Shown here: positions 7,745-16,600 of the stretch, one piece after another
Layout: every line of letters begins with the position of its first letter
How positions within the stretch are numbered: the first letter of the stretch is position 1
Assembly (NCBI GenBank): GCA_016719645.1
Contig: JADJYS010000012.1
Coordinates: forward strand, 58,498 to 122,497
Direction of reading: 5' to 3'
DNA length: 64,000 nt
Source of the DNA: a bacterium
GTDB taxonomy: Bacteria > Krumholzibacteriota > Krumholzibacteriia > LZORAL124-64-63
Notes under the pieces: generated by a model
The model's input: only the letters and a program-made list of their open reading frames with translations
What the model was told of the DNA's origin: nothing
The model's database searches: none
Translations under genes and position numbers: made by a program

Positions 7745-8848
7745 CTACCGGTAGATGGCCTTGACCGCCCCCCACGACTCGTCCTCGTTGGCGACGGGCG
7801 AGTCGATGGTGACGGTGACCTGGCCGCAGCCGCTGTAGGCGTCCACGATCAGGTAGTACCAGCCCGTGGCCGGGGCCACGAAGCTGATGCACTCGGGGTT
7901 GCCGCTGTCGTCGCCGGCCAGGCAGGTCGCCGGAGCGGCCGCGCAGTCGGTGACGGCGTAGATCGCCAGGTCGATGTACTCGGAGGTCGGCGCTTCGCAG
8001 ACCGTGAAGCTGTCGCCCTGGTTCAGCCGGATCTTGTAGGTCGCGTCGGGGCCCTGGGCGCTCCAACCCGTGCAGCTGTCGCCGTACACGCCGGGCGAGT
8101 AGTCGTCGGCGTAGAGGCACAGGTCGAGGTCGAAGACCGTCAGGCTCTGCTCCTGCAGGTCGATGGCGCCGGCGCAGAGGTCGTTGGCCGGCGGCGGGGG
8201 CGGCGGCGGCACGTCGTAGCCGGTGCCGTCGTCGACCGTCACGGCGTCCAGGACGTGCAGGTCGCCGTCGACGCCGCGGTAGCGGAAGGAGATCGTCACG
8301 GTCTGGCCGTCGTAGGCGCCCAGATCGACGAAGAACTTCTCCCAGGTGAACTGCGCGCCCGTGGCGCTGTCGAAGTCGAAGACGGTCAGGCCGTCGACCT
8401 CGACGGTCTCGGCCACGTTGCCGGACCAGGCATCGGTGCGGCTGCCGGCCATCCAGAAGCTCAGCACCGAGGCGCCCGCGGACACGTCGACGGTCTGGTT
8501 GAACGAGATCGTCTCGTCCTGGAAGACCGACAGGTCGTAGCCGACGTAGGCGCAGTAGCTGCCCTCGAGCGCGCCGGTCGAGGTCGCGCCGCTCACGCTC
8601 CAGGTGCGGGACGGGTTGGTGACGCCGGCGGTCCAGCCGGCGGGGATCGCGCCGCCCTCGAAGCCCTCGAACAGCGAACGGCTGCCGATCATGGGCGAAC
8701 GGCTGGAATACGCCGGCCCATGGGTGCGGTTCATGTCCAGGAAGCTCTTCAGGTCGAGGCGCCGGTCCTTGCTCTCCTGCCCGGCGATCGCCGCGGCGGC
8801 GGCCAGGCAGATCAACGCGGACACCAGGATCGTTGTCCATTTCCTCAT
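7745..8848 (-). CDS. Secreted protein with MAM-like and pre-peptidase-like beta-sandwich domains
   Basis: The start at 8848 is chosen because GGAGGG precedes it and a signal peptide follows directly (MRKWTTILVSALICLAAAAAIAG). Residues about 60-215 form a choice-of-anchor/MAM-like sandwich (FEGFEGGAIPAGWT, SFRYRGVDGDLHVLDAVTVDD). After a seven-proline linker there is a second sandwich with paired cysteines (CAGAIDL, CISFVAPATGWYYLIVDAYSG) resembling bacterial pre-peptidase C-terminal domains. The last residues, DESWGAVKAIYR, match the end of the unrelated secreted protein at 52834, so they may be a lineage-specific sorting tail. No catalytic motif is visible; an extracellular binding or structural role is likely. 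Confidence 0.75.
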   Translation of the reverse strand: MRKWTTILVSALICLAAAAAIAGQESKDRRLDLKSFLDMNRTHGPAYSSRSPMIGSRSLFEGFEGGAIPAGWTAGVTNPSRTWSVSGATSTGALEGSYCAYVGYDLSVFQDETISFNQTVDVSAGASVLSFWMAGSRTDAWSGNVAETVEVDGLTVFDFDSATGAQFTWEKFFVDLGAYDGQTVTISFRYRGVDGDLHVLDAVTVDDGTGYDVPPPPPPPANDLCAGAIDLQEQSLTVFDLDLCLYADDYSPGVYGDSCTGWSAQGPDATYKIRLNQGDSFTVCEAPTSEYIDLAIYAVTDCAAAPATCLAGDDSGNPECISFVAPATGWYYLIVDAYSGCGQVTVTIDSPVANEDESWGAVKAIYR

Positions 8849-9077
8849 AGGGTCCCTCCTCGTCACAGGTCGACGTCGCCCGCAGCGCGGGTCCGGAGGG
8901 AGATGCAAGATTCCAGCCGGATCGGGAGGGGTGGCGGGGGGAATCGGCGGGCGCGGCAGCGTTCCCTGCCGGGGAGGATCGTTCCCCATGATTCCCCATC
9001 GCATCCCGGCGGCGGGGGGGCACGGGTCGGCGCTCCCGGGGCAGCCCGCCCGGGAGGGTGCAGGACGCGAAAGGCGG

Positions 9078-9527
9078 TCAGGAATCGGCCGGAATGTGCC
9101 GGGTCCGGCGCCAGGCCCCGCCGAGCAGCACGCCGGCCACCCCGACCAGGGGGATCGCGTAGCGATACCAGTGCGGCGGGATGGCGTAGGAGGCGGCCTC
9201 GAACACGCCCAGCTCGGCGATCGGCTTCTCGAGCGCGGGGCGGACGGGCTCCGGCCCGAGCGCCGACATCAGGCCCAGCACCGCCACGACGCCGGCCAGC
9301 AGCGGCACCGCGTGGGGAGAGAAACGGGCGGCGACACGCCCGCCGAAACCGGCGCCGACCAGGCCGAGCCCGACGCTCAGCAGCGACCAGCCCGTCGAGG
9401 TGTCCAGCGACCCCTCCCGGAAGGCGAAGCCGGGGCCGGTGGCCAGCCAGCAGAGGCTCATCGTGATGACGACGGTCCCCTGCAGGACCAGGAACCCGAC
9501 CACGAGTCCGGCGGCGGCGCGCAGCAT
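9078..9527 (-). CDS. Hypothetical four-span membrane protein
   Basis: This 149-residue protein has four hydrophobic spans: near residues 5-25, 40-60 and 70-90, and a last one at about 120-140 ending in GVAGVLLGGAWRR. The start at 9527 (MLRAAAGLVVG) has GGGGAGG a few bases upstream; a longer frame begins further upstream but lacks such a site. I recognise no family motif. It stands alone between the secreted protein gene and a divergently transcribed SRPBCC gene. Nothing in the neighbourhood suggests a function. Confidence 0.6.
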   Translation of the reverse strand: MLRAAAGLVVGFLVLQGTVVITMSLCWLATGPGFAFREGSLDTSTGWSLLSVGLGLVGAGFGGRVAARFSPHAVPLLAGVVAVLGLMSALGPEPVRPALEKPIAELGVFEAASYAIPPHWYRYAIPLVGVAGVLLGGAWRRTRHIPADS

Positions 9528-9667
9528 GACGACCTCCCCGGCCGCGCGCGACAGGCGGCGGCCGGGGCCAGCATACCCGCGCCGCCCCTCCCCCCGCCAG
9601 CCGGAAAAGCGGGCTAGGCGGCCCGGCCGGCGCGTGCGATCCTGCAACGGCGTCAGGAGGCCGACAC

Positions 9668-10132
9668 ATGCGCGTCCACGAGTTCGTCTGCGAGCAGTCC
9701 GTCCCGCGGCCGCGGCCGGAGGTCTTCGACTTCTTCGCCCGGCCGGAGAACCTGGCGCGCCTCACCCCGCCCTGGCTCGGCTTCCGGATCCTGACCCCCT
9801 CGCCGATCGCCATGAAGGAGGGGGCGCTCATCGACTACGTGGTGCGCCTGGGTCCCCTGCCGACGCGCTGGCGCACGCTGATCACCAGCTACGAGCCGCC
9901 CGCGCGGTTCGTCGACGAGCAGCTCGCCGGCCCCTACAGCTTCTGGCACCACACCCACACCTTCGTCGAGCGCGACGGCGGCACGCTGATCGGCGACCGC
10001 GTGCGCTACGCGCTGCCCTTCGGGCCGCTGGGCGAGGCCGCCCACGCCCTGGCGATCCGCCGGCAGCTGCGGGCCATCTTCGCGCACCGCCGGCGCGTGC
10101 TCGCCGGACTCTACCCAGGAGGCGCGACGTGA
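9668..10132 (+). CDS. SRPBCC (START/Bet v1-like) ligand-binding protein
   Basis: The 154-residue product has the pattern of cell-division-inhibitor-like SRPBCC proteins: EVFDFFARPENLARLTPPWLGF at the N-terminus, then FVDEQLAGPYSFWHHTHTF and GGTLIGDRVRYALPFGPLG. These proteins form a helix-grip pocket for hydrophobic ligands; the true ligand is rarely known. AGGAGG lies seven bases before the ATG. The stop overlaps the GTG start of the DUF523/DUF1722 gene (GTGA). The two families occur together in many genomes, sometimes with photolyases, which suggests a shared stress-related role, although no photolyase is present here. Confidence 0.8.
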   Translation: MRVHEFVCEQSVPRPRPEVFDFFARPENLARLTPPWLGFRILTPSPIAMKEGALIDYVVRLGPLPTRWRTLITSYEPPARFVDEQLAGPYSFWHHTHTFVERDGGTLIGDRVRYALPFGPLGEAAHALAIRRQLRAIFAHRRRVLAGLYPGGAT

Positions 10133-11697
10133 CCGTCCCCCCCGGCGACCCGATCCGCGTCGGCGTCAGCGCCTGCCTGCTGGGCCAGAAGGTGCGCTTC
10201 GACGCCGGCCACAAGCACGACCGCTACCTCACCGACGAGCTGGGGCGCTGGCTGGAGCTGGTGCCGGTCTGCCCGGAGGCCGAGGTCGGCATGGGCACCC
10301 CCCGCGAAGCGGTGCACCTGACGGGCGACGCCGCGGCGCCGCGCCTGGTCGGCGGCCGCAGCGGCGAGGACTGGACCGAGCGCATGCGGAGCTGGTCCCG
10401 CGCGCGGGCGCAGGCGCTGGACGGCGAAGACCTCTGCGGCTTCGTCTTCAAGAAGGACTCGCCGAGCTGCGGCGTCTGGCGCGTCAAGGTCCGCAACCCC
10501 GGCACGATGGCGGAGCGGACCGGCCGCGGCCTCTTCGCCGACGCCTTCGCGCGGGCCCACCCGCTGCTCCCCCTGGAGGAGGAGGGCCGCCTCCACGACC
10601 CGAAGCTGCGCGAGAACTTCATCGAGCGCGTCTTCGCCTACCACCGCGCGACGCGCCTGTTCCGGGGCCGCTGGACGCGCGGCGAGGCCGTCGCCTTCCA
10701 CAGCCGCGAGAAGTACCTGCTGATGGCCCACAGCCCGCGGCACTACCGCGAGCTGGGCCGGCTGGTGGCCGCGGTCAAGGACCACACCCCGGCCGCCTTC
10801 CGCGACCTCTACCTCGCCGGCTTCATGGAGGCCCTGGCCGTCCACGCCACGCCCAGCCGCCACGGCAACGCCCTGCTGCACATCGTCGGCTACCTGCGCG
10901 GCCACGTCGCGGACGAAGAGCGGCGGCGCGTGACCGCGGTCATCGACGACCACCGCGCGGGGCTGGTGCCGCTGGTGGTGCCCATGACCCTGGTGAAGCA
11001 CTACATCGAGCTGCACGACATCGCCTACATCCGCGATCAATCCTATCTCAACCCGCATCCCAGGGAGCTGCTCCTGCGCAATCACGGGGGGGGGGGGGGG
11101 GGGGGGGGGGCCCCCCGCCCCGGCCCCGGGAGGGCGGGTGGAGACCCTCTCCCTCCACCTCGTCACGGGGGCAGCCCTGGAATGCGCGTGAAGATCGCAG
11201 TGAGCAGATGCCTGTTGGGGGAACGGGTCCGGTACGACGGGAAGGCCAAGGCGTGTCCGGTCGTGCTGGAGGCGCTGGCGGCGCGGGCGGAGCTGGTGGC
11301 GGTCTGCCCCGAGGTCGAGGTCGGGATGACGGTGCCGCGCGAGGCCGTGGACCTGTTCGGCGGGACGGCGGCGCCGCGGATGATCGGCGCGGAGACCGGC
11401 GAGGACTGGACCGAACGGATGGCGGCCTGGGCGCGCGGGCGGGCAGAGGATCTGCTGGCGTCGGGGATCGCCGGGGCGGTGCTGAAGGCGCGCTCGCCGA
11501 GCTGCGGCGCCGGCGACGCGGCGGTCCATCCCGGGGGCGGCGGGGATCCCGTGGCCGGCGACGGGATGTTCGTGCTGGCGCTGCGGCGGGCGGCGCCGGG
11601 GCTGCCGGTCGCGAGGGACGAGGATCTCGGCGGGGAGGCCGACGTCGAAGCCTTCCTGGCGCGCGCCCGCGCCTACGCCGCCGGCCGGGCCCGCTAG
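10129..11697 (+). CDS. DUF523-DUF1722 (YbgA-like) protein, apparently fused through a poly-G run to a second DUF523 gene
   Basis: The GTG start overlaps the SRPBCC stop, with AGGAGG in front. Residues 1-150 are DUF523 (VGVSACLLGQKVRFD, KKDSPSCGV) and residues about 185-310 are DUF1722, ending in DQSYLNPHPRELLLRNH, which is where YbgA-like proteins normally stop. Here the frame runs on through 25 consecutive G bases and a proline/glycine stretch that resembles no protein. It then enters a second complete DUF523 protein beginning at 11182. The most likely reading is two separate genes whose intergenic sequence was corrupted or replaced by the G run. DUF523 carries conserved cysteines (SACLLG, SPSCG) suggestive of metal or thiol chemistry; its function is unproven. 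Confidence 0.7.
   Translation: MTVPPGDPIRVGVSACLLGQKVRFDAGHKHDRYLTDELGRWLELVPVCPEAEVGMGTPREAVHLTGDAAAPRLVGGRSGEDWTERMRSWSRARAQALDGEDLCGFVFKKDSPSCGVWRVKVRNPGTMAERTGRGLFADAFARAHPLLPLEEEGRLHDPKLRENFIERVFAYHRATRLFRGRWTRGEAVAFHSREKYLLMAHSPRHYRELGRLVAAVKDHTPAAFRDLYLAGFMEALAVHATPSRHGNALLHIVGYLRGHVADEERRRVTAVIDDHRAGLVPLVVPMTLVKHYIELHDIAYIRDQSYLNPHPRELLLRNHGGGGGGGGAPRPGPGRAGGDPLPPPRHGGSPGMRVKIAVSRCLLGERVRYDGKAKACPVVLEALAARAELVAVCPEVEVGMTVPREAVDLFGGTAAPRMIGAETGEDWTERMAAWARGRAEDLLASGIAGAVLKARSPSCGAGDAAVHPGGGGDPVAGDGMFVLALRRAAPGLPVARDEDLGGEADVEAFLARARAYAAGRAR
11086..11110 (+). repeat. 25-base poly-G tract
   Basis: Twenty-five consecutive G bases are followed by CCCCCC. The tract lies exactly where the YbgA-like gene should end. 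In a genome with otherwise varied codon use this looks like a sequencing or assembly artefact, possibly covering a GC-rich terminator hairpin. Confidence 0.9.
11182..11697 (+). CDS. DUF523 family protein (stand-alone copy)
   Basis: Starting at ATG 11182, the product has 171 residues and is a full-length DUF523 protein: MRVKIAVSRCLLGERVRYDG at the start, CPEVEVGMTVPREAVDLFGG in the middle and KARSPSCGAGD near residue 110. The paired Cys in SRCLLG and SPSCG match the first DUF523 domain upstream, so this is a tandem paralogue. Here Arg-Cys replaces the more usual Ala-Cys in SACLLG. The site before the ATG (GGGGGCAGCCCTGGA) is a weak ribosome binding site. The stop TAG shares its bases with the stop of the convergent asparaginase-like gene. 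The molecular function of this family is not established. Confidence 0.75.
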   Translation: MRVKIAVSRCLLGERVRYDGKAKACPVVLEALAARAELVAVCPEVEVGMTVPREAVDLFGGTAAPRMIGAETGEDWTERMAAWARGRAEDLLASGIAGAVLKARSPSCGAGDAAVHPGGGGDPVAGDGMFVLALRRAAPGLPVARDEDLGGEADVEAFLARARAYAAGRAR

Positions 11698-12182
11698 CGC
11701 AGCTCCGTGAACTCCCCGATCTCCTTGTTCTTGCGCACGTTGTCCCAGTCGAAGACCCGGCCGTTCATCGCCACGTAGACGCCGTGGGGCAGGGTCTGGG
11801 CGAAGGCCACGGCCGCGCCCAGGTTGAACAGCCCGTCGGAGCTGCCGAAGGTGTAGGGCACCATCGCCCCGACCAGCACGACCGTCTTGTCGGCGATGGC
11901 GGGGCCCAGCAGCCGCGCCGTGGTCTCCATGGTGTCGGTGCCGTGGGTGATCACGAGGCGCTCGTGGGGGCAGCGCAGGCAGTTGTCGAGGATCGTCGCG
12001 CGGTCGTCGTCGGTCATCTCCAGCGAATCGATCATCATCAGGGTGCGCACCTCGACCGGCGCGCGGCAGCGGCCCTTGCGCAGCATCTCGGTCACGTGCG
12101 TGTCCTGGAAGAACAGCGAGCCGTCGCGCTCGTTGTACTCCTTGTCGAAGGTCCCGCCGGTGGCGAAGATGCGGATGGTCAT
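11694..12182 (-). CDS. Asparaginase-domain protein, short N-terminal-domain form
   Basis: The 162-residue protein matches only the N-terminal domain of type I/II L-asparaginases. RIFATGGTFDKEY carries the first catalytic Thr, and VITHGTDTMETT carries the second Thr-Asp pair. VVLVGAMVPYTFGSSDGLFNLGAA is also conserved. Classical asparaginases have about 330 residues and complete the active site with a second domain, so this short form may hydrolyse another amide or act as a dimer. It is transcribed toward the DUF523 gene, and the two stop codons overlap within CTAG. The upstream acetyltransferase gene ends 11 bases before the start, suggesting one transcript. Confidence 0.8.
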   Translation of the reverse strand: MTIRIFATGGTFDKEYNERDGSLFFQDTHVTEMLRKGRCRAPVEVRTLMMIDSLEMTDDDRATILDNCLRCPHERLVITHGTDTMETTARLLGPAIADKTVVLVGAMVPYTFGSSDGLFNLGAAVAFAQTLPHGVYVAMNGRVFDWDNVRKNKEIGEFTELR

Positions 12183-12193
12183 CGCGGCCTCCC

Positions 12194-12697
12194 TCAGACG
12201 ACGCGCCAGCCCTGCCCGCGGGCGTCGAGCGGCTTCTCCATCTCGATCTCGTCGCGGATGGGGATGTCGTAGTGGCCGGTCTCGGGGATGCCCGGCTTCA
12301 GGGCGCGGATCGCCTGCATCCCGTCCGGGCGCACGCAGGTGATGCGGTAGCCGCGCCGCTGGAAGAAGCGCAGGGCGTCGATGTTGTCGTTGGTGGTGAT
12401 CAGCCACATCCGCGCGCAGCCGGCGGCGCGGGCGGCCTTCTCGACCGCCTCCAGCAGGCCGGTGCCGACGCCGCACCACTGGCACAGGGCGTCCAGGGTC
12501 ACCAGCTCGCAGACCTCCCCCGCGACCTTGAAGGTCGCCAGGCCGACCCGCTCCCCCCCCTCGCGGGCGATGAAGCCGGGCAGTTCGGCCGGCGCGTGCA
12601 CGATGTCGCGGCTGACGACGGTGTCGCCGCCGAACAGCAGCTCGGTGCGTTCGCGGACCCAGGTGCGGTCGGAGGTGGACAGGTCGCTGATGAGCAT
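12194..12697 (-). CDS. GNAT family N-acetyltransferase
   Basis: The 167-residue product has the GNAT fold. The acetyl-CoA loop appears as LCQWCGVGTGLLEAVEKAARAAG near residue 90, followed by MWLITTNDNIDALRFFQRRGY, the usual beta5-alpha4 segment. The substrate cannot be told from the sequence; members of this branch acetylate small amines or protein N-termini. I chose the ATG at 12697; an in-frame ATG at 12754 would add 19 residues without improving the fit to the family. It appears to be co-transcribed with the asparaginase-like gene downstream. Confidence 0.82.
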   Translation of the reverse strand: MLISDLSTSDRTWVRERTELLFGGDTVVSRDIVHAPAELPGFIAREGGERVGLATFKVAGEVCELVTLDALCQWCGVGTGLLEAVEKAARAAGCARMWLITTNDNIDALRFFQRRGYRITCVRPDGMQAIRALKPGIPETGHYDIPIRDEIEMEKPLDARGQGWRVV

Positions 12698-12826
12698 GGT
12701 TCGGGAGCCCCCTTCTTCAGGGGGAAAGATGATCACCGGGTGGGCGGAGTGCAAGGAGGGGCGGAAACGGCCGGGACCGGCACCGGACCCGGTCTCGGCC
12801 GGCCGGGAACCGCCGCCGGCCGATAT

Positions 12827-12855
12827 TTGTTTGGCGCCGGCTTTCCCGCAGAATA
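12827..12855 (+). promoter_or_regulatory. Predicted sigma70 promoter of the small membrane protein
   Basis: TTGTTT (12827-12832) and AGAATA (12850-12855) are 17 bases apart, in the only A+T-rich stretch between the divergent acetyltransferase and membrane-protein genes. GGAGG follows before the ATG at 12892. Confidence 0.45.
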
Positions 12856-12891
12856 CACTCGGAAGCAGACACTTGATCCGGAGGAACCTCG

Positions 12892-13140
12892 ATGCCGTGC
12901 CTGTTCACCCTGCTCGCCCTCTCCGCACCGCGGCTGGTCGTGATCCTGCTGTGGCTGTTCACGCAGTGGTTCCACGGCATCTTCCGCCTCGCCCTCTGGC
13001 CGGTCCTGGGGTTCATCTTCCTGCCCACCACCCTGCTGTGGTACAGCGCGGTCCAGCACTGGTTCTCCGGGCGCTGGACGCTGTGGCCGATCGTCGGGCT
13101 GGTGGTCGCGCTGTCCATCGACGTGTCGCCGGCGCGGCAC
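12892..13140 (+). CDS. Small two-span membrane protein; 3' end lost in a G-rich tract
   Basis: The first 80 residues form a credible small membrane protein: APRLVVILLWLFTQWFHGIF, then ALWPVLGFIFLPTTLLWYSAV and WPIVGLVVALSIDVSPARHG. Short proteins of this pattern (about 90 residues, ending in an Arg-rich tail) occur in many bacteria and have no known function. GGAGG precedes the ATG by a normal distance. The frame remains open to 13686, but after about 13140 the composition becomes abnormal and then almost pure G, so the end given here is an estimate based on where this family usually stops. Confidence 0.6.
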
Positions 13141-13261
13141 GGGCGCCGGCACAGGAGGGAGCCGGGCGCAGGTCCGGATCGAATCGGCCCAGCACGTCCT
13201 CGCCGGTTGCCGACAGCAGCAGCCCCTGCACCAGCGCGGCGAGCCGGCGGCCCACGCCGCG

Positions 13262-13560
13262 CGCGGGGGGGGCGGGGCGCCGCCGGGGCCGCCCCCGCCC
13301 CCGGGGGGGGGCGCCTCCCCCGCCGGCCGCGGGGGGGGGGGGGGGGGGGGGGGGGGGGGCGGGGGGGGGGGGAGGGGAAGAAGGGGAGGCGGACGGGGGG
13401 CCCGGGGGCCCCGCCCCGCCCCGCGGGAGGGGAGGGGGGGGGGGGGGGGGGGGGGGGGAAGGGGGGGGGGGGGAGGGGGGGGGCGGCCGGGCGGCGCGGG
13501 GGGGGCCTCGGGGGCCTCCGGGGGGGGGGGGGGGGGCGGGGGCGGGGACCGCCGCCCCCG
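13262..13560. other. G-rich low-complexity tract, probable assembly artefact
   Basis: Roughly 300 bases are dominated by runs of 8-28 G on the plus strand, broken by single A or C bases. No credible gene crosses it. It resembles no-signal poly-G base calls or a poorly polished GC-rich gap more than real DNA. The flank at 13150-13260 could be a degraded coding fragment on the minus strand. Confidence 0.75.
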
Positions 13561-13576
13561 TCACTTCATCAGAAAT

Positions 13577-13600
13577 GGCCCCGGACTCGCGCCCGGGGCC
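13577..13600 (-). terminator. Terminator of the giant VCBS protein gene
   Basis: The 8-bp stem GGCCCCGG/CCGGGGCC is followed on the minus strand by ATTTCT and lies about 30 bases past the stop at 13629. Confidence 0.65.
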
Positions 13601-13628
13601 ACTCCCAGACCATCCCTGACCGCTCGCT

Positions 13629-16600
13629 CTACTTCACGAGCAGCATCTTCCGCGTCACCACGTCCCCGGACGTCTCCACCCGGTAGAAGTAGACCCCGGA
13701 AGCCACCCGCCCGCCCTTGCGGTCGCGGCCGTCCCACACCGCCTGGTGCGTGCCGGCCGGCAACTCCTCGTCGAACAGGGTGCGCACGAGGGAGCCGTCC
13801 ACCGCGTAGATCCCCAGCCGCACCCGCGACGAGATCGGCAGGTCCAGCCGGATCGTCGTGGACGGGTTGAACGGGTTCGGGAAGTTGTCGTAGACGCGGA
13901 ACGCGAGCGGCGTCGGCGCCGGGCCGTCGTCGTCGATGGCCGTCTGCGGCTGGGAGACCAGCAGGCGCTGGTCGCCGGGCACGTTCAGCATCAGGTGGTG
14001 GTAGCCGTCGGGCCAGAGGATCTCGACGGAGTCCGCGACCGCCGCCGCCCCGAGGCCGAACTCGACGGTCAGCGAGCCCTGCGACAGGAAGCCCGAGCCG
14101 CCGTCGACCTCGCGGATCATGCTCAGCCCGCCCGCCACGACGCGCACGCGGGCGCCGATGGCGCAGGTGTTCAGGTACGGCGAGGACAGGTCCAGCTGCA
14201 GCCAGTGGTTGCCGGTGGAGTCCGCCACGTCGTTGCGGAACAGCTTGTTGGTCACGCCCATCATGCTCGCCATGTAGAGGTCGAGGTCGCCGTCGCCGTC
14301 GTAGTCGGCCCAGGCGACGCCGTTGGTGCTCGAGTCGTCGGCGATGTTCAGGCCCAGGTGCGTGGGGGCCGCGTTGCTGAAGAGCCAGCCCACGGCGTTG
14401 CCCTCGTCCGGGCCGTCGTTGCGGAACATGCGGTTGGGCGCCGGGTCGCCGTTGGCGTTCCAGTGGTTGCCCATGTACAGGTCGAGGTCGCCGTCGTTGT
14501 CGTAGTCGGCCCAGCCGATGCCGGAGCCGTAGAGGCCGTCGTCGAGGCCCACGTCGTACATCGGCGCGATGTCGACGAACTGGATCGTCGGGGCGGCCTT
14601 CTCGGCGGCGTTGTCGCCGGCGTCCTGCGGCCGGCGTCCCAGCTTGCCCGTCGCCACGCCCACCGAGACGTTGTGGTACAGGAAGTTGGGCCCGTCGTTG
14701 GTGACGTAGAGGTCCAGCAGGCCGTCGTTGTCGAAATCGCCCCAGGCGCAGCCCAGGCCGCTGCCGGTGTCGACCAGGCCGACCTCGGCGGCGACGTCCG
14801 TGAACAGCCACTCGCCGGCGTTGCGGGGGTCCGGCCCGTCGTTGCGGAACAGGCGGTCGGGCTGCTCGTTGTAGTTGGCGAGGTAGAGGTCGGGGTCGCC
14901 GTCGTTGTCGTAGTCGCCCCAGGCGCAACCCATGGTGTAGCTGCCGTCGCCGATGCCGGTGCTGTCGGCGGGGGCCACGTTGGTGAACACCCACAGGGCG
15001 AGCGCCTCGGGGTTCAGGCCGTCGTTCCGGTAGAGGCGGTTCGCGCCGTTGTTGCAGAGGTAGAGGTCCAGGTCGCCGTCCTGGTCGTAGTCGGCCCAGG
15101 AGCAGCTGCGGCCGCTGCCGCCGTCGTCGGTGCCGGTCTCCACGCCGATCTCGGTGAAGACGCCGGCGCCGTCGTTGCGGTACAGGCGGTTGGGGGCCGG
15201 CGTGCCCTCGCTGACCTGCATGTAGGTCTGGTAGAGGTCCAGGTCGCCGTCGCCGTCGAAATCGCCCCAGGCCACGCCCTGGCCGTAGCCCGGGGTGGTC
15301 ATCGGGGGCACCGAGACGTCGGCGAACAGCCAGCTGTCCTGCTCGCCGGGGTCGGCCCCGTCGTTGCGGAACAGGTGGCTCGTGGCGTCGGCCGAGTTCT
15401 GGTAGACGATGCGGTTGGTGATGTAGAGGTCGTGGTCGCCGTCCCGGTCGTAGTCGCCCCAGGCCACGCCGCGGCCGTTGCCGTCGTTGCCGACGCCGCT
15501 GCCGTCCGCGGGCGAGACCAGCACCCACTGCGGCTGGGTCACGAGCACGGACTGGTCCCAGCCGGCGGGCGCGGGCTCCTCGTTGCCCGCGCTGTCGGCG
15601 GACGTCGTGTAGAAGTAGTACATCCCGAGGCTGTCCGGCAGGTCGAAGAAGAACGGCGAGCCGTCGGTCGTCGAGCCGAACAGCGTGAACGGCCCCTGGT
15701 CGTCGCCGTGGCGGTACCAGAGGTCGACGCGCGCGACGCCGCTGACGGCGTCGGCGGCCGTGGCGGTCACGTCGAAGGGCAGGCCCTGGAAGGCGACGAC
15801 CACGGGATCGACCGCCGAGGCCGGCGGGCTGGCGTCCTGCCGCGTGGTGACGGTGTTGGACCACAGCGAGACCAGCAGGGCGGCGTCGCGGGAGCGGACC
15901 CGGTAGAAGCCGGTGAAGCCGTCGGCCAGGCCCGTGAAGACGTGCGAGGTCCCGGCGATCCAGCCGCTGTCGGCCAGCACCTGCGTGAAGGCGGCGTCGG
16001 CGGCCAGCTCGGCCTGGTAGGTCACCGGCGCCTCGCCGCTGACGGGGTTCCAGGCCAGCACGAGCGAGTCCCCGGCCGTGATCGCCGGCAGCGCGGCCAG
16101 CACCGGGCGTCCGGGCCCGCTCTCGATCACTTCGAGCCGCTGGCCGGCGGCCACGCCGACCAGGTTCTGCTCGATCCCCGAGGGCCAGCGGATCAGGACC
16201 GAATCGGCCACGGCCGCGGCGCCCAGGCCGAACTCGACGGTCAGCGAGTTCTGCGACAGGAAGCCGGTGATGCCCTCGACCTCGCGGATCATCGACGTCC
16301 CGCCCACGACGCAGCGCACGCGCGCGCCGATCGCCGAGGTGTTCGCCGACAGCGACACGAGGTCCAGCTGCAGCCAGTGGTTGGTCTGCGCGTCGGGCAC
16401 GTCGTTGCGGAACAGGAAGTTCGGCGTGCCGGACATGTTGCACAGGTAGACGTCCAGGTCGCCGTCGTTGTCGTAGTCGGCCCAGGCGGTGGCCGTGGTG
16501 TTCTCGCCCGCGCCGATGCCGGCGCCGCCGGCCGGCGCCACGTCGGTGAAGACCCAGCGCCCGGGGTTCAGCGGGTCCTCGCCGTCGTTGCGGAACAGGT

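Noticed and set aside
13262..13560. Functional G-quadruplex region
   Set aside because: The runs are too long and too one-sided, and they interrupt a gene. A base-calling or assembly artefact is more likely, so I report it only as a quality concern.
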